Below are positions 17,892 through 26,213 of a stretch of DNA of 64,000 nucleotides, piece by piece; positions within the stretch are counted from its first letter, which is position 1, and every line of letters starts with the position of its first letter. Below the pieces are notes generated by a model, which worked only from the letters and a program-made list of their open reading frames with translations, searched no databases and was not told where the DNA came from. The stretch comes from Achromobacter sp. B7. Its GTDB lineage: Bacteria; Pseudomonadota; Gammaproteobacteria; Burkholderiales; Burkholderiaceae_B. The stretch lies in NCBI RefSeq assembly GCF_003600685.1, contig NZ_CP032084.1, positions 620,001 through 684,000 on the forward strand. The letters are read 5' to 3'. Made by a program: the position numbers and the translations under genes.

Positions 17892-17925
17892 GGGGTCCTT
17901 TTGCGATAGGCAAGGTTGGGGGCTT

Positions 17926-20370
17926 TTACGGGGCGCATGTCGCACTGGCACGTTCGTACAAGGCGTTCAGGTCCGGCGTATCGGCGATGTCGAACTCGAG
18001 CGTGCATGACGCCTCTTCCGATGGCGCCACGCTGAACGGCGTGGCGCCCGCCAGCATGTCGGGCAGGAATATCTGGCCGCCGCTGCCCACCAGCGTGACG
18101 AACACGCCGTTGGCATCCAGCACGGCTGCGCCCTTGGGTACCGGCGTGCCGTCAGCGTAGGCGGCGGTCACGAGCGCGCGGCGCACCTTGACTACCGTGA
18201 AGTCCACCGCCGACACCGACCCGCGCGCCGGATCCAGGCTGTAGCGTCCGTTGATCAAGTCCACATTGCGCGCGAGCGATGCCGTGGCGACCTGGATCTG
18301 CCCGTTACGGTAGGCCGGCAGCGACGGGATGACGGCCCGGCCCCAGGGGTCGGTCCACACGTTGCCGGCCGGCGTGCTCAGGCGCACGCCCGACAGGCCG
18401 CCAACGGACGCGATGGCGAACGTGTCCTGCACGCGGTAGGGCGAAAAGCTCAAGCCATGTGCGTGGCCGACCAGCCCGCCGCGAACGCGCGCGGAGTGGC
18501 TGTATCCGCCCTTGAAGCTGCTGGCCGCCAGGCTCAGTTGTGTATAGGCTGAATTGACGCCGACCGAGCCGGAATAACTCGTCTGGCCGTGCGAGCCGGA
18601 ACTGGCCGCCAGGGTATAGCTGCTTTGCTCGCTGATGGCGCCACCGGTATTGACGCCGTAGCTCATGCCGTTGTCTTGCCGCTGCATCGATGCGCTGACG
18701 CTTTGCTTGCCCAAGGGCAAGCTCACGTTCAGGTACATCAGGTCGCCCTGGTTGCGGTGGCTGGAACCCATGTCACGCTCGAATGACAGCGAAACGCTGG
18801 CCCGACCGAAGCTCTTGCCCCAGCTGAAAATGCCGCGACGGGACGAATGGCCGCGCGTGCTTTGGGATTCGCTGACGTTCATGCTGAAGCCGCCCAGCTT
18901 GGATCCGCTCCAGCCCAATCCCGCGCTGAGCTGCTGCTTGATGCGGTCTTCGCGAAGGCTCGGGTACCACTGCGTACCGTTCACCGGCCTGTTGGCGTAG
19001 TCCAGCACTTCGCTGTAGCCATCCGTGCGACGCAGCAGCGACAGGTTCGAGGACACGCCCGGCAGCACTTGCGCCGCGACCGAAATGATGTGCTGGGCAC
19101 CGCTGCGCCCCGTATGGGAATTTTGCGAAAAAGTGCTCTGTACGCCGGTCTGGATGTTGCCGGGCAGAGCCAGATCCGTGCGGGCGCCGACCGAGCGATA
19201 GTCCTGCGTCAACAACAAGCCGGCCGCGACGTTGGCGCGCCTGCCCAATGCGATGCCGTATTCCGCCGCCACGACCGGCCGGGAGTCGCCACCTGCCGAG
19301 TCCGTTTGCCGCAGCATGCCCAGGCCGCCGGTGAATCCGGTGGCTGCGCCAACGCGGTCCACCTGCAACGCCGCCGCCGGCACGTAAAACACGCGCTCTT
19401 CGCCCGAGGCTTCGTGGACGACGACCTCAAGGTCTTGCGTCAACGACCGGGGCAGTACATCGGTCATGGTGAACGGGCCGGGGGGCACGATGGCGGAGGC
19501 CAGTGAAATACCGTTCTGCCGAACTTCGACGCGCGCCTGCGTGTGGGCGATGCCGCTAATTGGGGGGCCTGCGCGATCGCTGCTTTGTAGTGCGGTTTCC
19601 GGGAACAGCTGCATGCCGTTGACGGGAACGCCGGCAAACAGCGAGCCGCGCAGATTGATTTGCCCCGCCTGAAAGGTGGTGTGCCACGTGGAAAACGTGC
19701 GTTGCGCGTAAGCATCTACGTGGTTCCACGTCGACTTCCCGCCGCTATTGGAATAGCTGCTGTTGCTGCGCAGGATCCAGTCGTTCACGTTCAGGCCCAG
19801 TTCGGTATAAGCCTGCAGGTAGTTCGACCTTCCGCCGATATGGCGTGTCTGGCTGGAAAGCACGTCGTAGTTCAGGATGGCTGCGCGGCCGCCGGATTGA
19901 TAGATCGTGGCGGTGTGTGATCGATTTATTGCGCCCGGGGGCGCGACGATGTCCACGGTCATGCGCTCGGGCTGTAGCGCGATGGTCGTAGTGGGCCAGG
20001 CTTGAAGAAAAGAGTCCGGACAGGCGTGAGAGTCGCCGCCTTGCGCTTCGGGCACCTTCAGTTCGGCCAAGGTCAGCAATTCCGGCGTCAGGCAGAGCTT
20101 GCCGCCGGCATCGAAGGTGGCCAAGGCACGCCCGACGCCGCGCCCGTTGACGCTCAGGTGCACGGTGTGCTGCCCCGGCAGGAATTGCGGTCCGTTCTTG
20201 AAGTGCGATGCGATGGCCGGATTCAAGCCGCGCGTTTTCAGGGTTTCAAGGTCGAACCCGCCCGTACCGGATTGCGCGATGGCAGCCCGGTGCAGGCACA
20301 GCAGGAGGCTTGCGGCGACGAAGGCGCCACCGCGAGCATTGCGTAAGCGGTTGCAGAACATGAAAACCAT
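17926..20370 (-). CDS. Fimbrial outer-membrane usher protein
   Basis: Usher of 814 residues of the FimD/PapC family, which forms the outer-membrane pore for subunit assembly. A signal peptide (ending AAIAQS) is followed by the N-terminal periplasmic domain, the beta-barrel with its plug region (GIAHTQARVEVRQNG and GPFTMTDV), and C-terminal periplasmic domains (DANGVFVTLVGSGGQIFL). A cysteine pair is present near the N-terminus and another at the C-terminus (SCTLEF and ATCAP). Length is typical. It sits between chaperone and minor subunit genes, all in one direction. Confidence 0.93.
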   Translation of the reverse strand: MVFMFCNRLRNARGGAFVAASLLLCLHRAAIAQSGTGGFDLETLKTRGLNPAIASHFKNGPQFLPGQHTVHLSVNGRGVGRALATFDAGGKLCLTPELLTLAELKVPEAQGGDSHACPDSFLQAWPTTTIALQPERMTVDIVAPPGAINRSHTATIYQSGGRAAILNYDVLSSQTRHIGGRSNYLQAYTELGLNVNDWILRSNSSYSNSGGKSTWNHVDAYAQRTFSTWHTTFQAGQINLRGSLFAGVPVNGMQLFPETALQSSDRAGPPISGIAHTQARVEVRQNGISLASAIVPPGPFTMTDVLPRSLTQDLEVVVHEASGEERVFYVPAAALQVDRVGAATGFTGGLGMLRQTDSAGGDSRPVVAAEYGIALGRRANVAAGLLLTQDYRSVGARTDLALPGNIQTGVQSTFSQNSHTGRSGAQHIISVAAQVLPGVSSNLSLLRRTDGYSEVLDYANRPVNGTQWYPSLREDRIKQQLSAGLGWSGSKLGGFSMNVSESQSTRGHSSRRGIFSWGKSFGRASVSLSFERDMGSSHRNQGDLMYLNVSLPLGKQSVSASMQRQDNGMSYGVNTGGAISEQSSYTLAASSGSHGQTSYSGSVGVNSAYTQLSLAASSFKGGYSHSARVRGGLVGHAHGLSFSPYRVQDTFAIASVGGLSGVRLSTPAGNVWTDPWGRAVIPSLPAYRNGQIQVATASLARNVDLINGRYSLDPARGSVSAVDFTVVKVRRALVTAAYADGTPVPKGAAVLDANGVFVTLVGSGGQIFLPDMLAGATPFSVAPSEEASCTLEFDIADTPDLNALYERASATCAP

Positions 20371-20464
20371 GAGTGAGCCTGGCGCGCAACGCCCGCCAGA
20401 CCCCGGTCATGGAGTCTGGCGAGCAAGGCCAAGCGGGTTGATGCCCCGTGGGGGCACGATGCGG

Positions 20465-21172
20465 TCAGTTCTTGATAGGCGCGTCGAAGGACGAGACTTG
20501 ATAGCCGTAGACGCTGGCGGGGTACAGGCGAACGCTTGACTGCCCTGCTTGCAGGGGCGCGTCCGTGCCGACCAGTTGTAGCGTTTCACCCGGCAAGATG
20601 TAGGTCTTGGGCAGGATCAGCGCCTGGTCGGACGGCTGCACATTGACGCGTTGGTCCATGCGCACGATGTAGGGGCTGGGGTTGTGCACCGTCAGCTTGC
20701 CGTCGTGAGCGGCCCACTGCAGCGAGCGCCACGGGGCGTTGTCGTTGGGGACTTTCTTGGGCAGCGCAATCAGCGGGAGATCCTGCCGGATGGTCAGGTG
20801 GAGCTTGTTGCCCTGTTCGCCGGTTTGCGGAATGCCTTCGAAAATGGCGCGCTTCATGCGCTGCGCGTCCAGCGGCTTGTCGTGGGTAAGCAGAAAGCGA
20901 ACCAGCTGCGTTTTGCCAGGAGCCACCACGGCAGCGGGCGGCGAGACCATGACCCAGTTGTCCTGGTCTTCGGCAATGTGTTCGATCATGGAGATCAGCA
21001 GCACGGGCTCGTCGCCCGTGTTCTTGATGCCGATCGTGCCTTCGCCGGTTGCTTCGTGCACCAGCACGACCGAGGTTTCAGGCTGGATGCCCATGGCAAG
21101 GGCTTGGCTGGCGGGAAAAAGGACTGCAAAAAGGGTTGCCGCGACGATTCGCGGAAAGGAATTCTTGAACAT
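20465..21172 (-). CDS. Periplasmic fimbrial chaperone
   Basis: PapD-like chaperone of 235 residues. The signal peptide ends SQALAM; the first Ig-like domain carries the subunit-binding strand LVRFLLTHDKP and the second begins NDNAPWRSLQW. It should cap fimbrial subunits in the periplasm and deliver them to the usher encoded next. ATG 21172 gives a proper signal peptide; a longer in-frame extension to 21295 does not. It is the first gene of the chaperone-usher unit and lies 72 bases downstream of the second copy of the shared inverted repeat. Confidence 0.92.
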   Translation of the reverse strand: MFKNSFPRIVAATLFAVLFPASQALAMGIQPETSVVLVHEATGEGTIGIKNTGDEPVLLISMIEHIAEDQDNWVMVSPPAAVVAPGKTQLVRFLLTHDKPLDAQRMKRAIFEGIPQTGEQGNKLHLTIRQDLPLIALPKKVPNDNAPWRSLQWAAHDGKLTVHNPSPYIVRMDQRVNVQPSDQALILPKTYILPGETLQLVGTDAPLQAGQSSVRLYPASVYGYQVSSFDAPIKN

Positions 21173-21243
21173 GGGGATATCGCTAAGGCATCGGCCGGAA
21201 GGGCCTGGGAAGCATTGCAGTGTAGGAACCTGATTCCTGGCTT

Positions 21244-21261
21244 GATATAGGCGAGCGCCTA
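21244..21261 (-). promoter_or_regulatory. Shared fimbrial operator, copy 2, with adjoining -10
   Basis: Plus strand GATATAGGCGAGCGCCTA contains TAGGC-N4-GCCTA at 21248-21261. It shares nine identical leading bases and the full repeat with the site at 16414-16431. On the minus strand the repeat again abuts TATATC as a likely -10 for the chaperone-usher unit. Confidence 0.6.
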
Positions 21262-21356
21262 TTTCCGGATGTTCAAGTGCAGTGGGCCGGACCATTGTCG
21301 GTCCGGCCCACTTGCGCGCCGCGTGTGGCGGGCTGGCGTATCATCGGCCGCTTTGC

Positions 21357-21393
21357 GGCGTCACCCTTTTTGGCGTCACCCTTTCGGCGTCAC
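21357..21393. repeat. Short direct repeat, three copies of GGCGTCAC
   Basis: GGCGTCAC recurs at 21357, 21372 and 21386, the first two copies followed by CCTTT. The third overlaps the stop codon of the adjacent small gene. No function is apparent. Confidence 0.6.
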
Positions 21394-21620
21394 GTTTTGC
21401 GGTTCTCGTAGGACGTTTCCAGGATGTCGTCCTCGGGCGTGATGACACCGGGTTCGCCCGGTTGCGCGACGGCGCGTCCGTCGCGCGGCATGCCGGCCAC
21501 GGTCTTGCTCTGTTCCGGCATGGGCAGCGTCTCCGTGCCTTTGCGCGGGTCCGTGGGCGGACGCGGGTCGACGTCTTTGGTGTTGGTGGCGGCGTTCGGG
21601 TCAGGGGCGGTTTTCAACAT
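21390..21620 (-). CDS. Small hypothetical protein
   Basis: Open frame of 76 residues, hydrophilic and rich in Pro, Asp, Thr and Glu (MLKTAPDPNAATNTKD), with no signal peptide, membrane segment or cysteine. ATG 21620 is preceded by GGAG at nine bases, which supports translation. I do not recognise a family. It is divergent from the nadQ-like gene across 283 bases. Confidence 0.5.
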   Translation of the reverse strand: MLKTAPDPNAATNTKDVDPRPPTDPRKGTETLPMPEQSKTVAGMPRDGRAVAQPGEPGVITPEDDILETSYENRKT

Positions 21621-21903
21621 GGCTCATGCTCCGCTTGCGGGCGTCCCAGGATGGCGACGCGCCTGGTTTTCTGAGTTTTATCTTAGTCGCTGCGCGCGCC
21701 GACGCGGCCGTTGAGCCTGTCACGTTTGCAAGGGGCTGTTGCAGGAGCAGAACCTTATAATTTCCGGCGATCGTGCGGTCAGCCGCTTTGTACCGCTGCT
21801 TCACCGTCACCCTTTCATTGCGCGCCTTTGCACCGCGCCGGCATTTCCTCGCAGTCTTGCCGGTCCGGCCTTATTCGCTTAACCACCTTCACCGCCGCCC
21901 TCC

Positions 21904-22839
21904 TTGACCGACTCCATCGAACGCTCCGTCCATACCGAACTTGTCGCCGTGCTTGTCGCCGTGACGCATGGCGAGCCGCGTGTGTTGACGACGGATGACG
22001 CCAGCGCCTTGCCGGCCGGCCCTTTCGAGCTGTCGCATCGGTCGTTGCAGGCGGGGCTGCGCGCGTGGGTGGAAACGCAGACCCATCACCCCCTGGGTTA
22101 CGTCGAGCAGCTCTACACCTTTGCCGATGGCGACCGCTCCGACGAATCCGGCGCGCGCGTCATGTCGGTCAGCTATCTGGGGCTGACGCGTGAAGCCGGC
22201 GAAACCGGCGTGGCGCAGGTGGGCTGGCAAGACTGGTATCGCTACTTTCCGTGGGAAGACCGGCGCACCGGCACGCCCGCCCTGGTCGACGAGCTGATCG
22301 TGCCGCGCCTGGCGCAGTGGTGCGCCGCCAGTGACGACGACGCCGTGCGTACACGCCGCCAGCAGCGCGTGGCCATCACCTTCGGGCTGGACGGGGCCGC
22401 CTGGAACGAAGACATGGTGCTGCAGCGCTACGAATTGCTGTTCGAAGCCGGCTTGGTGCCCGAGGCCGCGCGGCGCGCCGACGGCGACTTTGCAGCCGCC
22501 ATACCCGGTCAATCGATGCGCCACGATCACCGCCGCATTCTGGCGACGGGCATCGCCCGCTTGCGCGCCAAGATCAAATACCGCCCCGTGGTGTTTGAAT
22601 TGATGCCGGCCGAGTTCACCCTGCTACAGCTGCAAATGGCCGTCGAGGCCCTGGCTGGGCGCGCCTTGCATAAACAGAATTTCCGTCGGCTGATCGAGCA
22701 ACAGGCGCTGGTGGAAGAGACCGGCGACATGGCGACCGGTACGGCGGGCCGTCCCGCCAAGCTGTTTCGGTTCCGTCGCGACGTGCTGCTTGAACGCGCC
22801 ATCGCCGGTAGCAAATTGCCTTTGTCTCGCGCGTTATGA
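21904..22839 (+). CDS. nadQ: NadQ-type transcriptional repressor of NAD biosynthesis (Nudix-related)
   Basis: Protein of 311 residues with a Nudix-like N-terminal domain (YVEQLYTFADGDR then MSVSYLGLTREAGE) and a C-terminal winged-helix part (FTLLQLQMAVEALAGRALHKQNFRR). The Nudix catalytic box is not evident, in keeping with a sensing rather than hydrolytic role. NadQ-family repressors are known to control nadC in Bordetella, and the gene stands just upstream of nadC with a perfect inverted repeat in between. The start is taken as TTG 21904 with no clear ribosome site, so the N-terminus is uncertain. Confidence 0.75.
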   Translation: MTDSIERSVHTELVAVLVAVTHGEPRVLTTDDASALPAGPFELSHRSLQAGLRAWVETQTHHPLGYVEQLYTFADGDRSDESGARVMSVSYLGLTREAGETGVAQVGWQDWYRYFPWEDRRTGTPALVDELIVPRLAQWCAASDDDAVRTRRQQRVAITFGLDGAAWNEDMVLQRYELLFEAGLVPEAARRADGDFAAAIPGQSMRHDHRRILATGIARLRAKIKYRPVVFELMPAEFTLLQLQMAVEALAGRALHKQNFRRLIEQQALVEETGDMATGTAGRPAKLFRFRRDVLLERAIAGSKLPLSRAL

Positions 22840-22842
22840 CGC

Positions 22843-22873
22843 TTGACAAGGGTTATGCTCGTCTCTAGCATAA
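22843..22873 (+). promoter_or_regulatory. nadC promoter overlapped by a perfect inverted repeat (probable NadQ operator)
   Basis: TTGACA (22843-22848) and TAGCAT (22866-22871) are 17 bases apart, a near-consensus promoter. TTATGCT (22853-22859) and AGCATAA (22867-22873) form a perfect 7-7-7 inverted repeat covering the spacer and -10, the usual place for a repressor. It starts four bases after the nadQ-like stop codon. Confidence 0.7.
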
Positions 22874-22922
22874 GTACTGCGCATTCACTGCGCGCCTTTT
22901 TTTTAACTCACAAATACTCAAA

Positions 22923-23807
22923 ATGAGCATTAAAGCCGAAGCGCCTTTGACCGCCTCTCGCCTGGCGGTGCCTCCCCTGCCGGATGTCATGCTTGAGCCC
23001 CTGGTGCGCGCCGCCTTGCAGGAAGACCTGGGCCGTGCCGGCGACCTGACCACCGACGCCATCGTGCCGCACGACGCCGTGGCAGAAACGCGGCTGGTAT
23101 CGCGGCAAGCCGGCGTGCTGGCCGGCCTGGATCTGGCGCGTCTGGCGTTTCGCGCCATGGACCCGACCATCGAATTTCACGTCTCTCAGCGTGACGGCAG
23201 CGACCTGGCGCCAGGTACCGAAATTGCGCGCTTGCGCGGCAACGCCCGCGCCATGCTGACCGCCGAGCGCGTGGCGCTGAACTTCCTTTGCCACCTGAGC
23301 GGCGTGGCCAGCGCCACCGCCTCCATCGCGCGTGCCATTTCGGGCTACGGCGCACGCGTCACCTGCACCCGCAAGACCATGCCCGGCCTGCGCGCGGTGC
23401 AAAAGTACGCGGTGCGCGTGGGGGGTGGCAGCAATCACCGGTTCGGGCTGGACGACGCGGTGCTGATCAAGGACAACCACATCGCCCTGGCAGGCGGCGT
23501 GGCCACGGCGGTGCAGCGGGCGCGCGCGGGCGTGGGACACATGGTCAAGATCGAGCTTGAAGTCGACACGCTGGCGCAGTTGGAAGTTGCGTTGTCGCTG
23601 GGTGTGGACGTGGTGCTGCTGGACAACATGAGCCTGGATGATTTGCGGCGCGCCGTCGCCATGGCGCGTGGGCGTGCGATCACGGAAGCCTCGGGCCGCA
23701 TCACGCCCGAGACCGCCGCTGCCGTAGCCGCCACGGGCGTGGACCAGATCGCCGTTGGTTGGTTGACCCACAGCGCCAAGGTGCTGGACATTGGCCTGGA
23801 CGCCTGA
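22923..23807 (+). CDS. nadC: Quinolinate phosphoribosyltransferase (nicotinate-nucleotide pyrophosphorylase)
   Basis: Enzyme of 294 residues that converts quinolinate and PRPP to nicotinate mononucleotide. Family motifs are present: EDLGRAGDLTTDAI near the N-terminus, TCTRKTMPGLRAVQKYAV, GGGSNHRFGLDDAVLIKDNH and VDVVLLDNMS. nadA and nadB are absent here, matching reports that Bordetella and Achromobacter keep an orphan nadC used for quinolinate salvage. The ribosome site is weak. It is followed after nine bases by a Bug-family binding protein, probably in the same mRNA. Confidence 0.97.
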   Translation: MSIKAEAPLTASRLAVPPLPDVMLEPLVRAALQEDLGRAGDLTTDAIVPHDAVAETRLVSRQAGVLAGLDLARLAFRAMDPTIEFHVSQRDGSDLAPGTEIARLRGNARAMLTAERVALNFLCHLSGVASATASIARAISGYGARVTCTRKTMPGLRAVQKYAVRVGGGSNHRFGLDDAVLIKDNHIALAGGVATAVQRARAGVGHMVKIELEVDTLAQLEVALSLGVDVVLLDNMSLDDLRRAVAMARGRAITEASGRITPETAAAVAATGVDQIAVGWLTHSAKVLDIGLDA

Positions 23808-23816
23808 GAGCCCATC

Positions 23817-24803
23817 ATGAAACGCCTGCTTCAAGCCAGCCTTGCGTTGTTGATCCTGCCGCTGGCGTCATGCGGCAACTCGCCGTCGGGCGAGGCGCCA
23901 ATGGACGCGGCGTATCCCGCGCATCCGATCACCATCGTGGTCACCTTCCCGCCGGGCGGCGGCACGGACCTGCTGGCACGCCGCATCGGCGCCAGCCTGC
24001 AAACGCAGCTGGGCCAGGCCGTGGTGGTTGAAAACCGCCCAGGCGCCAGCGGCAACATCGGCGCGCGCCTCGTGGCGGAAGCACCACCCGACGGCTACAC
24101 GCTGCTGATGGTGAACAGTTCATTCGCCATCAACCCGGGCGTGTATCGCAATCTGGGCTTTTCGCCCAAGCAGGATTTCGCCGCCGTGATCAATGTGGCG
24201 TTCGTGCCATCGGTGTTTGTGGTGCCGGCGGGATCGCCGCTGCACACGCTGGATGATGCGCTGGCAGCGGCGTTGCCGGGCAAGCCGCTACCGTTTGCCT
24301 CGTGCGGCAACGGCACGCCGCAACACCTGGCGGGCGAAATGCTGGCGCGCGCCACGGGTGCTGTGTTGCAGCAGGTACCGTACAAGGGATGCGGCCCCGC
24401 GTTGACCGACGTGGCGGCGGGGCAGGTGGCGATGGGTGTCGTCACAGCGTCCAGCGCGGCGCCCTTGATTGCCGCTGGCAAGCTGCGCGCATTGGCGGTG
24501 ACCTCTCCCAAGCGTTCACCGCTGATGCCGACGGTGCCGACGGTTGCCGAGCAGGGCGTTGCGGGCTACGCGCTGGATCAGTGGCATGGTCTGTTGGCCC
24601 CGGCGGCCACGCCGCGTGCCGTCATCGAAAAGTTAAACGCAGCGGTGGCAAAAATCGTCAGCCAGCCCGATACCCAGGCTGCGCTGCGGGAACAGGGCTT
24701 CACGCCCGCCAGCAGCACGTCGCGCGAATTCCAGTCGATGATCCATGCGGATATCGACCGGTACACGGCGCTGACGGCATCAATCGGCTTGCGGGCGGAC
24801 TGA
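23817..24803 (+). CDS. Bug family solute-binding protein with lipobox
   Basis: Protein of 328 residues of the Bug (tripartite tricarboxylate transporter receptor) family. Motifs PITIVVTFPPGGGTDLLAR and VVVENRPGASGNIGA are typical. The signal ends in LASC with C19, which suggests a lipid anchor rather than a free periplasmic protein. The nine-base gap from nadC places it in the same operon, so a pyridine such as quinolinate or nicotinate is a reasonable ligand guess; Bug proteins binding NAD precursors are known in Bordetella. No membrane subunits of a transporter are nearby. Confidence 0.85.
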   Translation: MKRLLQASLALLILPLASCGNSPSGEAPMDAAYPAHPITIVVTFPPGGGTDLLARRIGASLQTQLGQAVVVENRPGASGNIGARLVAEAPPDGYTLLMVNSSFAINPGVYRNLGFSPKQDFAAVINVAFVPSVFVVPAGSPLHTLDDALAAALPGKPLPFASCGNGTPQHLAGEMLARATGAVLQQVPYKGCGPALTDVAAGQVAMGVVTASSAAPLIAAGKLRALAVTSPKRSPLMPTVPTVAEQGVAGYALDQWHGLLAPAATPRAVIEKLNAAVAKIVSQPDTQAALREQGFTPASSTSREFQSMIHADIDRYTALTASIGLRAD

Positions 24804-24815
24804 GGGAGCACTGAC

Positions 24816-24853
24816 GGTGGCCTGAGCGGCGCATTAAGCCCGCTCAGGCCACC
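24816..24853. terminator. Bidirectional hairpin between convergent genes
   Basis: GGTGGCCTGAGCGG pairs perfectly with CCGCTCAGGCCACC across a ten-base loop. It overlaps the 3' end of the TerB-like gene. T runs are lacking on both sides, so termination efficiency is uncertain. Confidence 0.6.
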
Positions 24854-25536
24854 GCGCTCTTGGCGTGCTGTTCCAGCTTTTCCTTCAAGCCGGGTTCCAG
24901 CTTGAGCTGCCGCGCCAGCTCGTCCAGGTAGGCCCGTTCCATATAGCTTTCTTCATCGACGACAAGCAGGCTGGCCAGATACATTTCGGCGGCCATCTCG
25001 GGTGTTTTGGCTGACTGGGCCACAGCCGCGGGGTCCAGCGGCCGCGACAATTCCGTTTCCAGCCATTGGCGGTCTTGCGCGTCGGATGACAGCTTGGCCA
25101 GCTCAGTTTCCAGCAGGCCGCGCTCTTCGGGCCCGATGTGGCCGTCAGCCTTGGCAGCGCCGATCATGGCGGTCAAAACAGCGTTGCTGTGCTGCTCGGC
25201 CTCGGGCGCGGGCAGACGGTCCAGGGTTTGAGGCGGCGCGGCCTGGGCGCCACCGGCCTGGTTACGCTGCCAGTCGCCATAAGCGCGGTAGGCCAGCGCG
25301 CCCAGCGCCGCCATGCCGCCGTACATCGCGACCTTGCCGCCGATCTTGCGTGCCTTCTTGCTACCCATCAACAGTCCCAACGCGCCAGCGCCCAGCGCGC
25401 CGCCGCCCAGGCCGGTCAGGAACGAGCCCTTGCCGCCGGCGGCGCCGCCCGTCGCGCCTTGCACGCGATTGGTGGCATCAGCCAGCAGGCCTTGGCCCGA
25501 TTGCAGCAGTTGATCAAGAAGTTGTCTGGCGCTCAT
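24844..25536 (-). CDS. TerB/DUF533 family protein (YebE-like)
   Basis: Protein of 230 residues. A glycine-rich hydrophobic region around residues 28-85 (FLTGLGGGALGAGALGLLMG) probably sits in the inner membrane, and the C-terminal 110 residues form a TerB-like helical domain (MIGAAKADGHIGPEERGLLE). YebE homologues respond to envelope stress in E. coli, but their role is unknown. ATG 25536 begins MSARQLLDQLL, the family N-terminus. The gene is convergent with the nadC unit. Confidence 0.85.
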   Translation of the reverse strand: MSARQLLDQLLQSGQGLLADATNRVQGATGGAAGGKGSFLTGLGGGALGAGALGLLMGSKKARKIGGKVAMYGGMAALGALAYRAYGDWQRNQAGGAQAAPPQTLDRLPAPEAEQHSNAVLTAMIGAAKADGHIGPEERGLLETELAKLSSDAQDRQWLETELSRPLDPAAVAQSAKTPEMAAEMYLASLLVVDEESYMERAYLDELARQLKLEPGLKEKLEQHAKSAVA

Positions 25537-25715
25537 GCGGCCCCCTTTTATGTCGATACAGTCGGTGCGTTCAGTTCGTGATCGCGGATAGGGATATCCG
25601 ACCGCCGCATGGGCAATAAGTTCAGCTTGTTGTCAGCCGTCAAAATCTGTCGTCGGATGCTACAACGTCAGCTTCAGGCGACCACCACGGGCGCCTATCC
25701 CAAGAGACCCTAGCC

Positions 25716-26114
25716 ATGAGCATCCGCGTCCATCAGAATGCGCCCGACATCCTGCAATTCACCGCCACGGCCGAAGGCCACGCCCTGCCGGTGGCGATGC
25801 CCAAGCCGCAGGGCGATGGACCTGATCCGCATGATTATTTCGACACCGCGCTGGGCGGTTGCAAGGCGTTGACGCTGATGGTCTACGCGCAGCGCAAGGG
25901 CTTGCCGCTGACGTCGGTGGATGTGGAAGTGGTGCGTGATGCCAGCGAAGAGCGCAAGGGCGTCTATCGCTTGACGGCAAAGCTGACGCTCAATGGCGAG
26001 CTGTCGGACGCCCACATCGATGAATTGCTGGCAGTGGCCGAAAAGTGCCCGATTCACAAGCTGATGACAGCGGTGGACGTGCAGGTGTCCACGCTGGTGG
26101 TGCGCGCGGCCTGA
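25716..26114 (+). CDS. OsmC family protein
   Basis: Protein of 132 residues in the OsmC/Ohr fold. The two conserved redox cysteines are present in GGCKALTLMVYAQRKG (C48) and EKCPIHKL (C111 or so). Members reduce organic or hydroperoxides, but this YhfA-like short branch has no assigned substrate. ATG 25716 follows a modest ribosome site. Its stop codon lies in the first unit of a 13-base tandem repeat, so the gene end may have been shaped by the repeat. Confidence 0.88.
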   Translation: MSIRVHQNAPDILQFTATAEGHALPVAMPKPQGDGPDPHDYFDTALGGCKALTLMVYAQRKGLPLTSVDVEVVRDASEERKGVYRLTAKLTLNGELSDAHIDELLAVAEKCPIHKLMTAVDVQVSTLVVRAA

Positions 26115-26175
26115 TACGGCGTCCTGATACGGCGTCCTGATACGGCGTCCTGATACTGCGGGCCGATACGGCGGC
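26111..26175. repeat. 13-base tandem repeat after the OsmC gene
   Basis: CTGATACGGCGTC occurs three times without change from 26111 to 26149. Two degenerate copies follow (CTGATACTGCGGG and a CCGATACGG unit). The array contains the OsmC stop codon and fills most of the gap to the fabI 3' end. Confidence 0.85.
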
Positions 26176-26213
26176 CGAGCGGCCATCTTGCCGCCCGCCC
26201 GACCGCCGCAAGA

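Noticed and set aside
21301..21320. Possible terminator at the start of the chaperone promoter region
   Set aside because: The GGCCGGACC and GGTCCGGCC arms pair, but there is no T run and the region is the upstream flank of a promoter, so it cannot be called from sequence alone.
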